A stretch of DNA of 64,000 bases from Xylocopa sonorina. Its lineage: Eukaryota; Arthropoda; Insecta; Hymenoptera; Apidae. Where the stretch lies: assembly GCF_050948175.1 (NCBI RefSeq), contig NC_135200.1, forward strand, positions 10,717,001 through 10,781,000. The letters are read 5' to 3'. Shown in pieces: positions 22,018 through 34,592 of the stretch; the first letter of the stretch is position 1, and every line of letters starts with the position of its first letter. The notes under the pieces were generated by a model. It was not told where the DNA came from, ran no database searches, and saw only the letters and a program-made list of their open reading frames with translations. A program made the position numbers and the translations under genes.

Positions 22018-24523
22018 ATGGTGGTAATAGGAAAGAAGAAGGTATTTATATTAAGATTGTACATAATTTCTTGAGAATTATTTTTAAATGTAATATATAG
22101 GTTATATTATAGTAAAGGTATCACTTAAACAAAGTTTTATATCCTTTAAACATTGTTGTCATTGTCTAATTTTACTTTTAACCTTATAGTACAAGTCCGG
22201 TGAGGGAGCTCAGTTTATGTCTAGGAAAGCTGCTTTGAAGAAATTGCAGCTTTCCTTGAATGACTTCCGTAGACTATGTATATTAAAAGGGATATATCCA
22301 AGAGAGCCACGTAATCGTAAAAGGGCGCAACAAGGACAAACTGATATTAAAACATTATATCACAAGAAGGACATTCAATTTTTGATGCATGAACCAATAA
22401 TATGGAAACTAAGAGAGTTCAAAGCAAGTCAATGGATCTGCGACTATAGTTTTTAAACAATGCACGATATTAAAATACATTTAAGCATTAAATAAAATAT
22501 TTTTTTAGGTATTTAACAGGAAAGTAGGGAGAGCTAGAGCTATGAGAGAATTTTCGGATATGAAAAGATATTTGAGAAATCATCCTACTTTGAAATTGGA
22601 TCACATTGTCAAAGAACGTTATCCTACCTTTATAGATGCACTCAGAGATCTGGACGATTGTTTAACCTTGTGCTTCTTGTTCAGCACATTTCCATCCCTT
22701 CATCACATACCAAGAGACCAGTCTTTGTTATGTAGAAGATTGACAGTTGAATTTTTACATGCTGTAATCGCTGCTAAAGCTTTGCGCAAAGTATTTGTGT
22801 CTATTAAAGGATATTACTATCAAGCTGAAATTAAAGGACAAACGATAACTTGGATTGTACCTCATCATTTCAGTTTTGAGCCTCAAACAAAGAATGATGT
22901 GGACTTCAAAATTATGTCTATCTTCGTCGAATTTTATATTATAATGTTGGGCTTTGTTAATTACAGGCTTTATAACACTCTTAATTTATATTATCCTCCA
23001 AAACTGACTACTAGTGGTAAGATCATTCTTTTACGTACATTTCTATTGAGCGTGGATGACATATTTTACTTTGATATAAACTAAATATTTGATTTACAGA
23101 TAATAGTGAAAAGGTACTTGTGGACGAAGAATCATATGTATCAGAGAGGATAGCTGCATTAAATGTACCATTAGTAAATCTGGACTTCTCTGTGCAAAAT
23201 GTAGAGGATGAAGAATTGGAGATGGACCAATTTGCAAGTGTATGTAAGAATTAAATTAACATTTTATGTTTTTTCGTATAGACACCAAATATTTAATTTA
23301 TTGCCTTAGGATGGTGATGCGATAAAATTGGAAGAACTTAGGATGGAAGCAGAAAAAGTTAAGAAATTGAAAACTCTTTTTAAAGGATTAAAAGTCTTTT
23401 TAAACAGAGAGGTGCCAAGGGAGCCGTTAGTTTTTATTTTACGTTGCTTCGGGGCTGAAGTATCATGGGACAAATTGCTCTTTGTTGGAGCAACATTTGA
23501 CGAAAATGACGAAACGATAACGCATCATATAGTGGATAGACCTAGTATGTCCAAACAATATATTTCTAGGTAATAGTTATGAATATTTCTTATTCTTAAC
23601 TAATAGAAAAAGCGATTTCAGAAGAGTTAGAATCAGCTCGTTTGGATTTTTATAGGTATTACGTACAACCGCAATGGGTTTTTGATTCAGTGAACGCCAG
23701 GGAATTATTACCCGTGGAAAAATATCTAATGGGTTGTATACTTCCGCCGCATCTTTCGCCATTCACGGAGAATCAGCACGATCAGATATACATACCACCA
23801 GAAGAACGTGCTCGAACAGACCCTGAATTTAAACTCAATGACGGTACGTATTCATGTTTTATCGTTTGGAGCACACTGTTTTTGTTACAAGATCATTTGA
23901 TAGAATCATAAAATCTTGTAACGAAAATATTGTATTTCAATAAGATGGCTGAATAATGAATAATGGGTAATAAGTTATAAAAATCACTTTCCTTTATTTA
24001 TTAGAAGAAGAAGAGTCTGAAGAAGAGTCGGAAAATGAGGACGAAGTGGAAGCAAATGAAGATGAGAAAGCGGAGGAAGGTGCAGAGAAAGAGTCAGATA
24101 ACGAAGTTGAGGTGAAAAAAGAAGAGGAGGAGGAAAGCGATGCAGAAATGACAACGGTGGACAAAGACAAAAAACGAGATCGATTGAAAAAGGTAGACTA
24201 TTTTCAAAACATTCACGCATTGTTAGATCTTTTTTTTTTTACTTTCTGTACATTCATAATTACAGAAAATGAAAGTAAAAACTGGGGAAGTTACGAGGGA
24301 AGATCCACAGGAGAAAAGACGACAGGAAAGACAAGAGTATCGGCTACGCGAACGAATGATCAAGAAGAAACACCGCAACTTGTATAAGAGTATGATGGAA
24401 GGTCGTAAGGAAAGAGCCAAGGAAATATGGCTCCTTCGTAAGAAGAGGCGACTGCATGACGCCGCTACGAAACAAAAACGCAAGGAAGAACGTAAACAGA
24501 GTAAATCTAAAATTGCCGCGTAA
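22018..24523 (+). CDS. Pes: Pescadillo, ribosome biogenesis factor
   Basis: Pescadillo (PES1/Nop7) is the scaffold of the PeBoW complex needed for 60S subunit maturation in the nucleolus. Eight exons, 22018-22041, 22190-22423, 22509-23016, 23100-23239, 23310-23569, 23656-23843, 24005-24192 and 24266-24523, give 599 residues. The N-terminal domain shows [13 protein letters not shown] and [17 protein letters not shown]. The central part includes [16 protein letters not shown] domain lies at about residues 315-415 ([20 protein letters not shown] to [20 protein letters not shown]). Then come an acidic region rich in Glu and a basic C-terminal coiled tail ([20 protein letters not shown]). Intron 22424-22508 has a GC donor (AAA then gcaagt). 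The first coding exon is only 24 nt. Poly(A) signals (AATAAA) occur near 24611 and 24635. Confidence 0.95.
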
Positions 24524-26697
24524 AAGTGAACGAGAGACAACAATTGTTACGAAGCAAATAGGCGGAGGAGTAAAAAAAAGGAAGACCATCTCATACCACG
24601 CAAACGCAAAATAAAGTTATCGAATTAATAAAGTTAATAAAACGAAAATCAACAGTTAATATCAGTATATGATGGGATCCATTCTTGTACATAAACCACG
24701 ACTGTAACTCAATCGTATTAGAGATAAAACTTCATCATATTTTTAATACTATCTCGGTATAACGTTTGTACATTCTTTTCTTGTGCATTCGAATGACTTC
24801 GATCATAAATCAGCGAAGATTTGACAGCGAAGCACGATGACTTTCTCGCTAATCGTAGGTACAGTTACGCGTAATGGAGAGATGCCTTTAATCCAGTCCT
24901 CCCACCTACCGGAAACCCACGCATGCGACGATCCTGGTCCCTACTTTTCCACCGAAGGACTTTGAAGGCCAGGCTACCCACACACACGCTAGCCTACGCA
25001 AGCGTCGTGAGCGTCGTACACGCGTCTACGTGTGTACGTGTTTGCATGCCTTCACGAAAGTTATTCATCCCGATGGTCCTTTCGACTGGACATCGAAGCG
25101 TAAAAAAATTCTGCACGTTCAATACCGCTACGCTAATAATAAGTCCGCAAGGGAAGGTCGTGCGTTGATCTCGAACAGGTCGATCGTAGAGCGGGCTTAC
25201 GTTTGGGGCTTGCCTCCGCCGTCCGATCGCTAATGCGTCTTTGATCACTCCTGTGACTTTCGCTAGACGAATTAGCATCGAAGGACGAATCCATTTTGCA
25301 GAGGATAAATTACCGTCGATGCATCCGGTCGCTCTGCGTACCGTATGTTCGTGTGTCACCTTGAATCGGACATCGGAATCGGACGCGAGAGCAGGATACT
25401 CGTGTGCGGGCTTTATTCCGTTCCGTATTCGCCGTCATACTGGTTACTTCTGCAATTTTTACGGCTTCGTGATTTTTCCTTTTTATCCTGGATACCATAG
25501 CGCGGAAGAAACTCGGGGAATCCGTGGGCGATATAATAGGAACTCGACCTGAAGATTTTTGTTTAACGATTGCACGAGCGCAGTCGTAAAAGTAAATTTA
25601 TTCGGTTGGTAAGAGTCTTTCCGGTTTACTTTTTTTGCAACATCGAGTTTACGTAACAATATATAAGTAAATATACAAATAAATTTGCGAATGTACGTAC
25701 AATTTGAAGGTAGACGTTTTAATGAACCATTGGATAGTAAAAATGCGAAGATTGAAGCGCAAGGAAGATTGCAAGGAAGTACTGCAAATGAAGAGACATG
25801 CATATATTACATCGTAATATAACCGATAGAATGTGCTAAGTTTAATTCGTAAAAGTTTCTGCTGGAAACTATGCTGAAGGAACCTCGATGAGCCGCAGGC
25901 TTGTAGGATTCATCTGAACGAGTTTTTTGCTCGTAAAAATGAGAAGCTCTTCGAGAACGAAACAATGGAGATGTCTGACCGATGCAAGAAATTTATCGAC
26001 TAAAAGATGTGAAATTCGTCTTGAAATTTCCCTGAGGAACACGAACAAACTTTTTGGCCACGTAATACATAACGGATTTATTGTACAGAGAGAAAGAGAG
26101 AGTAAGCGCCCGTAATGTTACTCGTTGGATTTCTACTGCGGTCATTGTCGCGATTTTCACCATGTAACCATTGGGACGATTTTAATTCCTATTCGAGGCA
26201 CGAAATCTCCGTTTGCAATACCATACTATCGACGCTCGGATCCCAACATATTAAGTCATACGTAGAGCCATACGTAACGCAATATTTCGTTCAGTAAGAA
26301 TGAAACGAAAGTAATTTATTTCGTAACCAGGAACGATAAAAATACTTGCCTTTTTCCCGTTTAACAATTTTTTATTCTAAAGAAAAATTGTTTACTGCGC
26401 ACATAAATAAGACGTAAACGAAGAACAACTCGGGCTCTAATAGTAGTGGTGCTGAATCGGCCGCAGAGAACGAAACAGTGTTAAAGCCGATTGCTTTCAA
26501 AGGCTCTAGAAAATGATCGAAAAATTAAGTAATGGGGAATAAACGAAGGTAACTGTTTCCGTGTAACCCAGCATGATCTTGAGCAACCTGTTTCCTTTCG
26601 GCAAATCATTTCCCGTTTAAACGATCGACAAATCGCCACGTCTTACGTAAAAAAAAACCACTTTGGTTTCCTCGCAAGGTCGACGATTGACTAACGT

Positions 26698-26840
26698 TTA
26701 TTTCTGAAAATCGACTTCCAGCATTTCTCTATCCTCCGCATTTACATGAACGAACGAACGTTTCCTTTTCTTTTTTCGCGGTATATCCTCCGGTTCTGGA
26801 ACAGCTCCGCCATCGATTTCTTCGGCTATTTGCAGTGGTG
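26698..26840 (-). CDS. Possible terminal exon, Lys/Arg-rich C-terminus (very tentative)
   Basis: On the minus strand, after a possible acceptor (acattcgttcag), an open stretch encodes SPLQIAEEIDGGAVPEPEDI, a basic PRKKKRKR cluster like a nuclear localisation signal, and FVHVNAEDREMLEVDFQK before the stop. An AATAAA overlaps the stop codon. Charge clustering and mixed codon use are more protein-like than neighbouring ORFs. I do not recognise the family, find no upstream exon, and the acceptor is weak. Confidence 0.2.
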
Positions 26841-29800
26841 ACTGAACGAATGTGTCGCGACACCGGCGATGTCGATGTGGCCGCCAACACGGAGCTTCAT
26901 CGAGGTGTGCGGCGCCGCGTGCGGATTGGGTGCTTACGTCACCCTTGCTATTCCTGTTCCAGCCCATCTCCGTCCTGGGTATCCTTTAATACGGGCGCCC
27001 CTAGAACCTGCACAGCGATCTAACAACATCCTAATCTCGTCGGTCTCGACTACCTGCGATCGTAAAGATCCCGCTCTGGTTCGTTAGACCAGCGGGTTCC
27101 GCGCCGTTCCTCAAATTGACGACGGTCGTTTGCGCTCGTTCGATCCGCGGAAACTCGTGGAGATTTAATTAGCTAGAATCGGCGAACGCGATTCCATCGC
27201 CAGCCGTATCTCTGTGAATATTTCCGTTAACGAAGACGCTCCTCGTCGGCGGGATTTTCGATCGGGCGTAGACATTCCTCGACCGCGTCCGTTCGACCGC
27301 GATCGAGCGTTCCGTTTGCACGATGCGTTAACGGCGTCTGTTCAATTTATTATCGCTCCTCCCAGCTTTCGGGATATATAAAATAACGTTAGATGATCAT
27401 GATTATTGTTACGACATGTTCATAAACGTCGCGAATATTCATGAATGTTCGCTTCCAGTCTCTCTGGCAGAAATTACAGGTTTAACGACTCGATTAGATG
27501 GACTTGGATAATGAATTCGAGAAGACGTAGAATTATTGGTTATAGGTAATATAATACATTGTATAACGAACGTAAGTACTCAAAAGGCGGTAGGAAAGAA
27601 ATAAGTGGTTAAATAAATTTGTCTAAATGTTCTTGATAATTTCGGACACATCTAACATAGTTTTCTTTTTTCAGGACGGAAGAGTGTACAACGAAAAAAT
27701 ACGAGACAGGACCGAAGGTGATCCTCGCGGACGGAATTTTACGCTGGTTCCTGTTCCTCTCTTCTTTTTTCCCCGGAGACATCGATGCTGAATTTGGTGC
27801 GAAGCGCGGCGCTGAGCGCGTAGGCCGTTCACGCGAGAACATTGGGACTACCCACATGGCGAGTGGTAATGCATCCGACTGTGAGACATCAAGGCTTTCG
27901 AAAACTCTTTCGAATACCTTCGATTTCGTCGTTCTTACGTTCTTAACAACGTTCATCTGTAAATCAACGATAATTAACGACGGAGTAGTTTAATTGCCAG
28001 GATGGTTCGCCGCATCGCCGTAAATCGAAGAACCGAACGAACCATTAAAACCGATAAAGACGTGTTACCTTGCTCGAAACCTTCCGAGGCAGACGCATAG
28101 ACCGAGCAATTAATCGCGGCGGCTAAGTGAATAACAGTTGCAAAACGATCTGGCTGCATTGACACGTGGGCTCGATTCAGGAAGAGCGGCCTTGAATTTC
28201 ATCGGCGCCCCGCGTAATTGCGGTGTATCGTTTCTCTCAGAAGGGATCATCAGCGGCGAAGAAGAGGCGGGTTTCGTTTTCGCGGGGCGAACAGAGTGGA
28301 TCGTTACGGGACGGGGAGAAAAGAAGTGTAATAAACGACGTAGGATACCTCTCTCGTACCAGCGAGCGAATAATTATATAATCAAGGTTATTACGGTATT
28401 AGATAATCGAGGCATCGCAGCGATAAGAACGCCGTTACGTTCGGCTGAAATATTAAAGAATGACCTTCGAGGGTTCCTCGAACGTCTTATTTAACCCTTC
28501 CAAGCACGATACTTAATTAAACCTCGCCGCGAAATCGCCGCTTAATACGCGCAGAGCGAGGCGCGTATTAATTTCGAACGGTCGAAACGATCGGTTACGT
28601 TGTCATTCTGAACACGTCGTCGGGACGTTCGATTAGAATACCACGGTGGAATCATTGCACGGCGAAGGGTTCAGAGTTCGTCGTGCGTACACGGACGAAA
28701 GCTATGCAAAGCATGTTCCGGCTGAACGCATTTTTATCCGTTTAATTGCTCCACGGCCGGTCGTTCGCCTCCAGCGAATGATTAACTCCGGCGACTTCAA
28801 TGCCGGCAAGGGCGATGCGTTTGCTCTCGGCGGTCGAGCGCGCGCACCCGCTTCTCATCACAGCGATGTTGGCGAGAAGAAAACTTCGATCACGTTTATT
28901 AAGCTCGGAAACGGATGAAAAAGTCTCCTTAATAATGTTTAAGATCGCGTGACGCCGCGTTCTGGCGAGACGTTCGGTCGTGCTCCTCACCTGACAGCGT
29001 CGTTGAAAGGACGCCGGGTAACGAGAAGATTGTTCGCAGAAACAATAATTTTGTATAAACGGACGTTGTCAGTGGAAATCCAAGTGGGTATTATATATTG
29101 ACAAAGTAATTGAAACAGACCTGGAAGGGATCTTGTTCCGGGAAAAACCAGCGTCGAACAAGGACGTTTAACCAAAAGTCAATATCGGATAATAATCTTA
29201 AGGTAGCTACGTGGCGTTTAAAATAAAAATTTCCTAAGAAACCGCCAGGCATTGCTAATCGTAACCACATAAGTCGCGCGATCGGACGTTGTCTCGCGAG
29301 CGCTTATGCAAATTTGAGATTTTTCGAGACATCAAGTACAGATTCGTTCCACTCCGTACGCGAATGTAACGCGTGTACTAATTTAGACGTTTTGTTCGTT
29401 TTTCCGCGTCACGCGCGTTCCATGCTCCTTACCGCATTCAAATTACCCACGGGCGCGCGCGAACCACCGCGGTCCGTTCATCCCTTTCAATGAAATCGAC
29501 GTGGAAAAGAGAATTTACCCGCGTGGCTACCGGTGATTACGCTTTTCATTAAGAAATGAATCAGCCGTGCCGTTTTAATTCGTCGCGGCGCGTACAGCCG
29601 CGTCGTAAATCAGCTGGGACGGTTTTACGCGACGCTCGTACCCGCGGGAGCGGGAAACGCGTCGATAATCGCGTCCGCTCGTGACCTTCGGCCAATCTAG
29701 GAATTCCTGTTGCGCGACGGAAAAGCGTGCGTTATCCGAGCGTCGCCGGCGAACCGTGAGGCGGTTGTTGCATTGTGACGTAATGCACTCACGATGAATC

Positions 29801-32800
29801 AACGGAACGGCGATCATTCACGTCGCCAAGCGACACGTGCCTGGCGCGTTTGCAAATTGGTCAATTACCCGCGGCCAGCGACGATATTCGCCGGTATTTT
29901 AATCGAGCGCCGTTCTCCGGCTTGCTCCACCACGGGTTCGATCGACCCACCGTGCTTAGGCTACGCGGAAGGATGGACGCGGGACCAGTTGGTAGGCGTA
30001 TTCCTTCTTTTCCCGTGAAATCGAGATATGTACTTTGGTTCAGATCGATTTTTGCGTGCACGATCATTGCTGTACATTAAATGCTCGTTTCGCTGGGGGC
30101 AATCGATAATCGTGCGTTAAATCGAGGAAATGCACGGCGGATGAAAATGTTACTTAGTACAAGCTCCGATCTGACACGGTTGAAGAGCGATTTCACTGAA
30201 CGGGAAGGTGCTATCTCGTGGAATAAAAAAGGGAAAAAGAACGTTCGATCGCTACCGTCAGCAGTCTCGGTTGGGGTAGTTCTGCTGTTTAAACCGGAGC
30301 GAGTAGAGGAAGATCTTAAAGGGACAGGTATTTATTACGGAAGGGTCCTGGGTCTCGGGAGGGTGTCAGCGTTCGTTCTCGTCAACGTGGGGTGCCGTGA
30401 GCGTGACCGAAAAAGTGTACAAGATGTCCAACCTGGGGACTAATTACAAGGTGGTTTGCGTGGCCGACGGCAGAGCTTTTGAAACTTGATCGAGCAACCG
30501 ATCAGCTCTCCTGGGTCTGGCGTTCGGAGTTGTCCGCAGTTGGCCAGGCGGATGACGCATCGTCGAAAAGAATACGAAATGAACGCGTGCCCTCACGAAC
30601 CCGTTACCTACACTACGCCCCGAAGAACCTGAGCTGTCCGAGGTACAAGGTGTGCTCTCAAGGTATACCAGAGATATCGAGGCATACATACAGAGACGAT
30701 CGTGTTCACCTTCGTGTGTTACGGCTTTGAAGTTTTTTCATTTTCTTAACTCGCAAGGCGTGTGCTAAAAATCGCGCGACCTTTATCGAATGCTGAATGC
30801 GCTGGCGAGTTTACGCCTTTGTATCGCCATTTCGATTCGTAGAATTTTCTCGTTTCTATGGCTGGAACTTTTCGAAATCGTTGGAGTACGATAGTCGCGT
30901 CGTACGTGCCTGGAACACCGCAACGGACAGCCAGTTTCAGTGGCCTGCAGAGGGAAGGGAGCGACAAACCGTCACTCTAACAGTCCAAGAGGAACACGAT
31001 AACAGAGCGCATCACGCGCGTAAAGTTTTTTACTTTCTATTTCTTGAATGAACTTACTAGTGATGTTCGATGCTACAGGAATTCGAACGGGAATAATGTT
31101 GGAGCGCGCAGCAATCGATGATCACTGGCATCGAGGATGCTAGTGGCAATGGCGAACGCGAAGTAGATTCAGACACGCTAGTCCACATTGGATCACGACA
31201 TCGCCAGACGACAGGTTATTGAGCAAAGAATGAAAAAAATACGTGGACACCTTCTCTCTTTCGACAGAATTCGCATCGATTATTGTAAATGCTATATCAT
31301 TTGCCTTAATCCTTAACATCGAGGGGTAAACTCGAGCGGTTACACTCGTTGAATGTTACTGCATCGTTATTGAGTTACTTGACGCTTCGATTCAAGTGCA
31401 TTAGAGGTACTTCAATTCGAATAGATTACGGGCTATAAAATACTTGAAAGTAAGAGAGCTGTTGCGAGCAACAAACAACTCGTTCCAGTTACATTATTCA
31501 CCCGATGGACCAAACGCAGCCTTCGTTAAAACGAGAGCAAACGGTCCACTTTCTCGGAGGTCCGCGGCCAGTTAACGCAATCGTTCTCGTTACGTAATAC
31601 CGTTTCTTCGAGCAAGGCGACCATAAACAATGCGATCTCCCGCGAAAGCGAAGCCTTACCCTTTTTAATCAGGCAACGATCGTTCCGTATCGCGGGGAGG
31701 ATCGTTGACTGGAGTCACGGAAGCCGCAGAGATCTCCCCCGAGCAGGTCTCATGGATCGTTGCCCGATGCTTTAAAAGATTGCATCGTGCCTCACGGATC
31801 GTTGCTCCGATCCGCGGAAGGAAAAATTCATGGGATCCGGGGATCTCGCCGGGAATCGTTGTGCGTCCGCCAGCTCGCGGGGCAACTGTTAATACAGCCT
31901 CTATTTTATACAGACACTTCGTACGTGCATATGTATATACTTATATAGGCAGGTAGAGCCGGACGCGGCAGGAAGGGATGAAAAAACTGGCCGCTGAATC
32001 GTTCCAAGGATATCGATAAAAAAAAGATCATCTGGTATCTCTCGTCGGTGAAACGTGTGCAAATATTTGCGGTGTAATTATTCGACGGATAGATCCGTCC
32101 GTGTGAAGCTGTGCCTTTACACTTTCGTTCTTCTCCGTGGACGTCTCGTATGATCGCTAAATGCCAGGTGTGAAAAATTTGTGGTTAGAAACGAGGACGC
32201 GAACCTTGATACGCGTTACGTACATAGAAGCCTGGAACGATTTCGTTCCGCTGTGAAATCGATTCGTCATTACGCGTTTGTATCGATCTTCGAATATTCC
32301 CTCTGAGAACGTCTGAGAGATTCATTTTTTCAAATCATTTTAATTAGAATAGTCGACGGTAACTTTTGCCTCAATTATAGCACTTTCCTTGTACATGTAG
32401 CCAAAACATAATTAATTATGGATCGTATGTATCCAGCGGACTAATCTCGCTCTCACGGGTAGGTGTTACCCGCAACATCCTCGTAAGAATGTTACTAGTT
32501 GAAGGTTGAAATTCATACTAAACGTCTTACGCGGATATCAATTAATTCTGACTCATCCTACGTAGACGTTAGATTCCAAAGATTCTATACATAGATACTA
32601 TTCATCCTTTTTCACTCTGAAGGAAAAGAGCGAATTAAAGTTCGCGACTACCTCATAAGTTATTTTGATCGTTGTCTTAAAAAAAAGGGTAGAGGACAGG
32701 AAAGGATTTTTCCCGCATAATTTCCGTGCAGGCGACAGCGCGGAATCACGCGCAGTGTCGTTGAACGAGGCGACGAAGCTGGGTTACACGCGTTTCGCGC

Positions 32801-34135
32801 GGCTCTAATGACACCGTGTAGCCCGGCTTAGAGCACATCGGTGTCGCTGAACCCCGGCGCCTCGAGGCACTTTACAGGCGGAGGCCACGGAGAAGAATCC
32901 ACGGACGATGGTGGTGCAGGCCTCTATATTTTGCGCCATTACGCTTTAATCTACGGCCTGTCGCGGCCGCGTGTCGATTCATAGAGGCACGTCGCCGTAG
33001 GGACCAGGCCTCGTGTCGGCTGGACCGCGATTCATTCGCGTTCTCGCGACCGGAAGAAAAACCTGCGAGCGCTAGAGCGCGCGTGTCGTCGCGTTGTTGA
33101 GGAATATTTCAGCGCTGGCGAACCCCCAGATCTTATGTAAATCCGGAAAATCGCGCGCTCGTCACATCGCTTTCACGCCTTTCCTCGTGAATTATGCATT
33201 CGGTGGGCGGCTCCATTCACGCACTCACAATGGCAGCCATCGAGAACCGACGAAAGTCCTCGCGCATTGTCTGACCACGAACGTTTTTCGGTTATAACAG
33301 ATAGAATCGAAGGAGGCTTTTTTTTTTGTTTTGGAGATATGTATTTTGTACGCGGCATGCATACTGATTCTTCCGTATCTCGTGGTCGTTAAACACGGCC
33401 GCTGAGTTATGTAGAGAGGCTCCATCCATCGTGGATACCACTCGAGGAGATATTATTGACCATTAAATGGTAAGGTTTCACGAGTTCATTCGACTGACCT
33501 TTTGGAGTGAAAAATATATTGACACGTAATCATGTTCTCCAACGAGGCGGTTTTTAATCAGCTACATTTCTCACAGTTATACGTATGAAGATATTATTAA
33601 ACGGTGAGAAAATTAACCTTTAGGAAACTCAAAGAGCAATACGAAAGCTTCGATTAGAAAGTCGATGTTCCAGATAATTTTCCAACGTTCAATCAAAATA
33701 TACTTGCACACGGAAAGGTGTACCGATACTGTTCGTAGCGTACAGTGTATTAGTACGAGCGAAACTCGATCAACCTTGAGGAGCTGAACCAAAACCTCCT
33801 CCCAGAGTCACCGTGAAATTCCTAGGGGCTCTGGCAGCACGGCTAGTCCCGATTGACCTCTGGCAACAGGATCATCTGTCCTCCGAGATGCTTAACCCAG
33901 AGCCTAGCTCTCGCCAGGGCTCCGGTGTATACACATATACGTGCCTTACGGAGACTTTCGCGCACGGTGAGTCGAGCGCGAGGGAGATTGGTTCCAGGCG
34001 TTGAGCTCTCTTAGAGTTCGCGCGTCGACCGACTCTACGTGGAGCGTCTACGTAGCTCTGGAGCCGCGGTGGGAGTGCGGAGCCGGAGCAGGTAAGAGCG
34101 ATCGGTGGTACCCAGGTGAAAGACGGAAAGGAACG

Positions 34136-34275
34136 GAATAACGTGGAGGTGAGGACAGGGGGAGGGGCGAGGGAAAGGGTAAAAGAAGGAGGATGAAGGA
34201 GGTGCGAGAGAGGCGCGAGACGTGTTCGTAGAAGGAAAAGGAGAGTAGGGAGGCTCGTGAAAAGAGAGAGGCCAG
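34136..34275. repeat. Purine-rich (GA/GGA) tract near putative dumpy first exon
   Basis: About 140 bases of almost pure G and A on the plus strand, with GAGAG and GGAGG words, ending about 300 bp before the candidate first exon. Such tracts in insect promoters can bind GAGA-type factors; that role here is inference. Confidence 0.6.
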
Positions 34276-34451
34276 CCGAGCAAAGAGAAGGACCGTCGGC
34301 CAATGAGACACCAGGCCGGCGATGACGTCGTCGTTGTCTCACGTCGAAGGCTCACCAAAAGTCTTCACCAGCCACCAGTTCGTCCGCGGTCTCCCGGCTG
34401 GACGAAGAGTTCGTCCATTTCACGAACTATATCACCGACAGGTGGTCGAAT

Positions 34452-34495
34452 CTATTTATTTATTTATTTTTTTATTTTATTTTTTTTTTTATTTC
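34452..34495. repeat. (TTTA)n / poly(T) tract
   Basis: Five-fold TTTA-type repeat running into a T-rich stretch, just upstream of the candidate dumpy first exon. Confidence 0.85.
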
Positions 34496-34582
34496 GTATC
34501 GTGTGAATCGACCAGTGAAACCGAGCAACATTGGACTACGGATAGACGGAGGAATCGTGGCTGAAGGAGGCTGCTGTCAGCC

Positions 34583-34592
34583 ATGGGGACGG
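34583..34592 (+). CDS. dp: Candidate first coding exon of dumpy (10 nt)
   Basis: The sequence CCATGGGGACG followed by G and a perfect donor (gtaagt at 34593) is a start codon in fair context directly before a splice site. Joined to the acceptor at 57935/57936 it reads ATG GGG ACG GCC AAG ATG AAA, in frame with the dumpy signal peptide and giving an extra M-G-T-A-K. The frame match would occur by chance one time in three. The preceding GC-rich sequence (about 33.9-34.58 kb), with its purine tract, is a plausible 5' UTR and promoter. If the join is wrong, this is simply a non-coding exon or nothing. Confidence 0.4.

Larger units (their letters stand above)
24524..34502. other. CpG-rich gene-poor region upstream of dumpy
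   Basis: About 10 kb in which I recognise no protein family. From roughly 24.8 kb the sequence changes from AT-rich to clearly GC- and CpG-rich, with many CGCG, TCGA and ACGT words. It is open in many frames by chance because stop codons are rarer. Two short stretches look faintly exon-like (26698-26840 minus and about 30360-30485 plus) and are discussed as findings. I read the region as the intergenic and regulatory 5' flank of dumpy. Confidence 0.5.

Noticed and set aside
22924..23084. In-frame read-through past the pescadillo exon into the intron
   Set aside because: The PES1 sequence continues only after splicing 23016 to 23100; the read-through residues are not family-like.
33872..34358. 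Minus-strand ORFs of 87-156 codons
   Set aside because: Three overlapping frames open because of the GA-rich tract on the opposite strand; composition is Ser/Leu/Pro low complexity.
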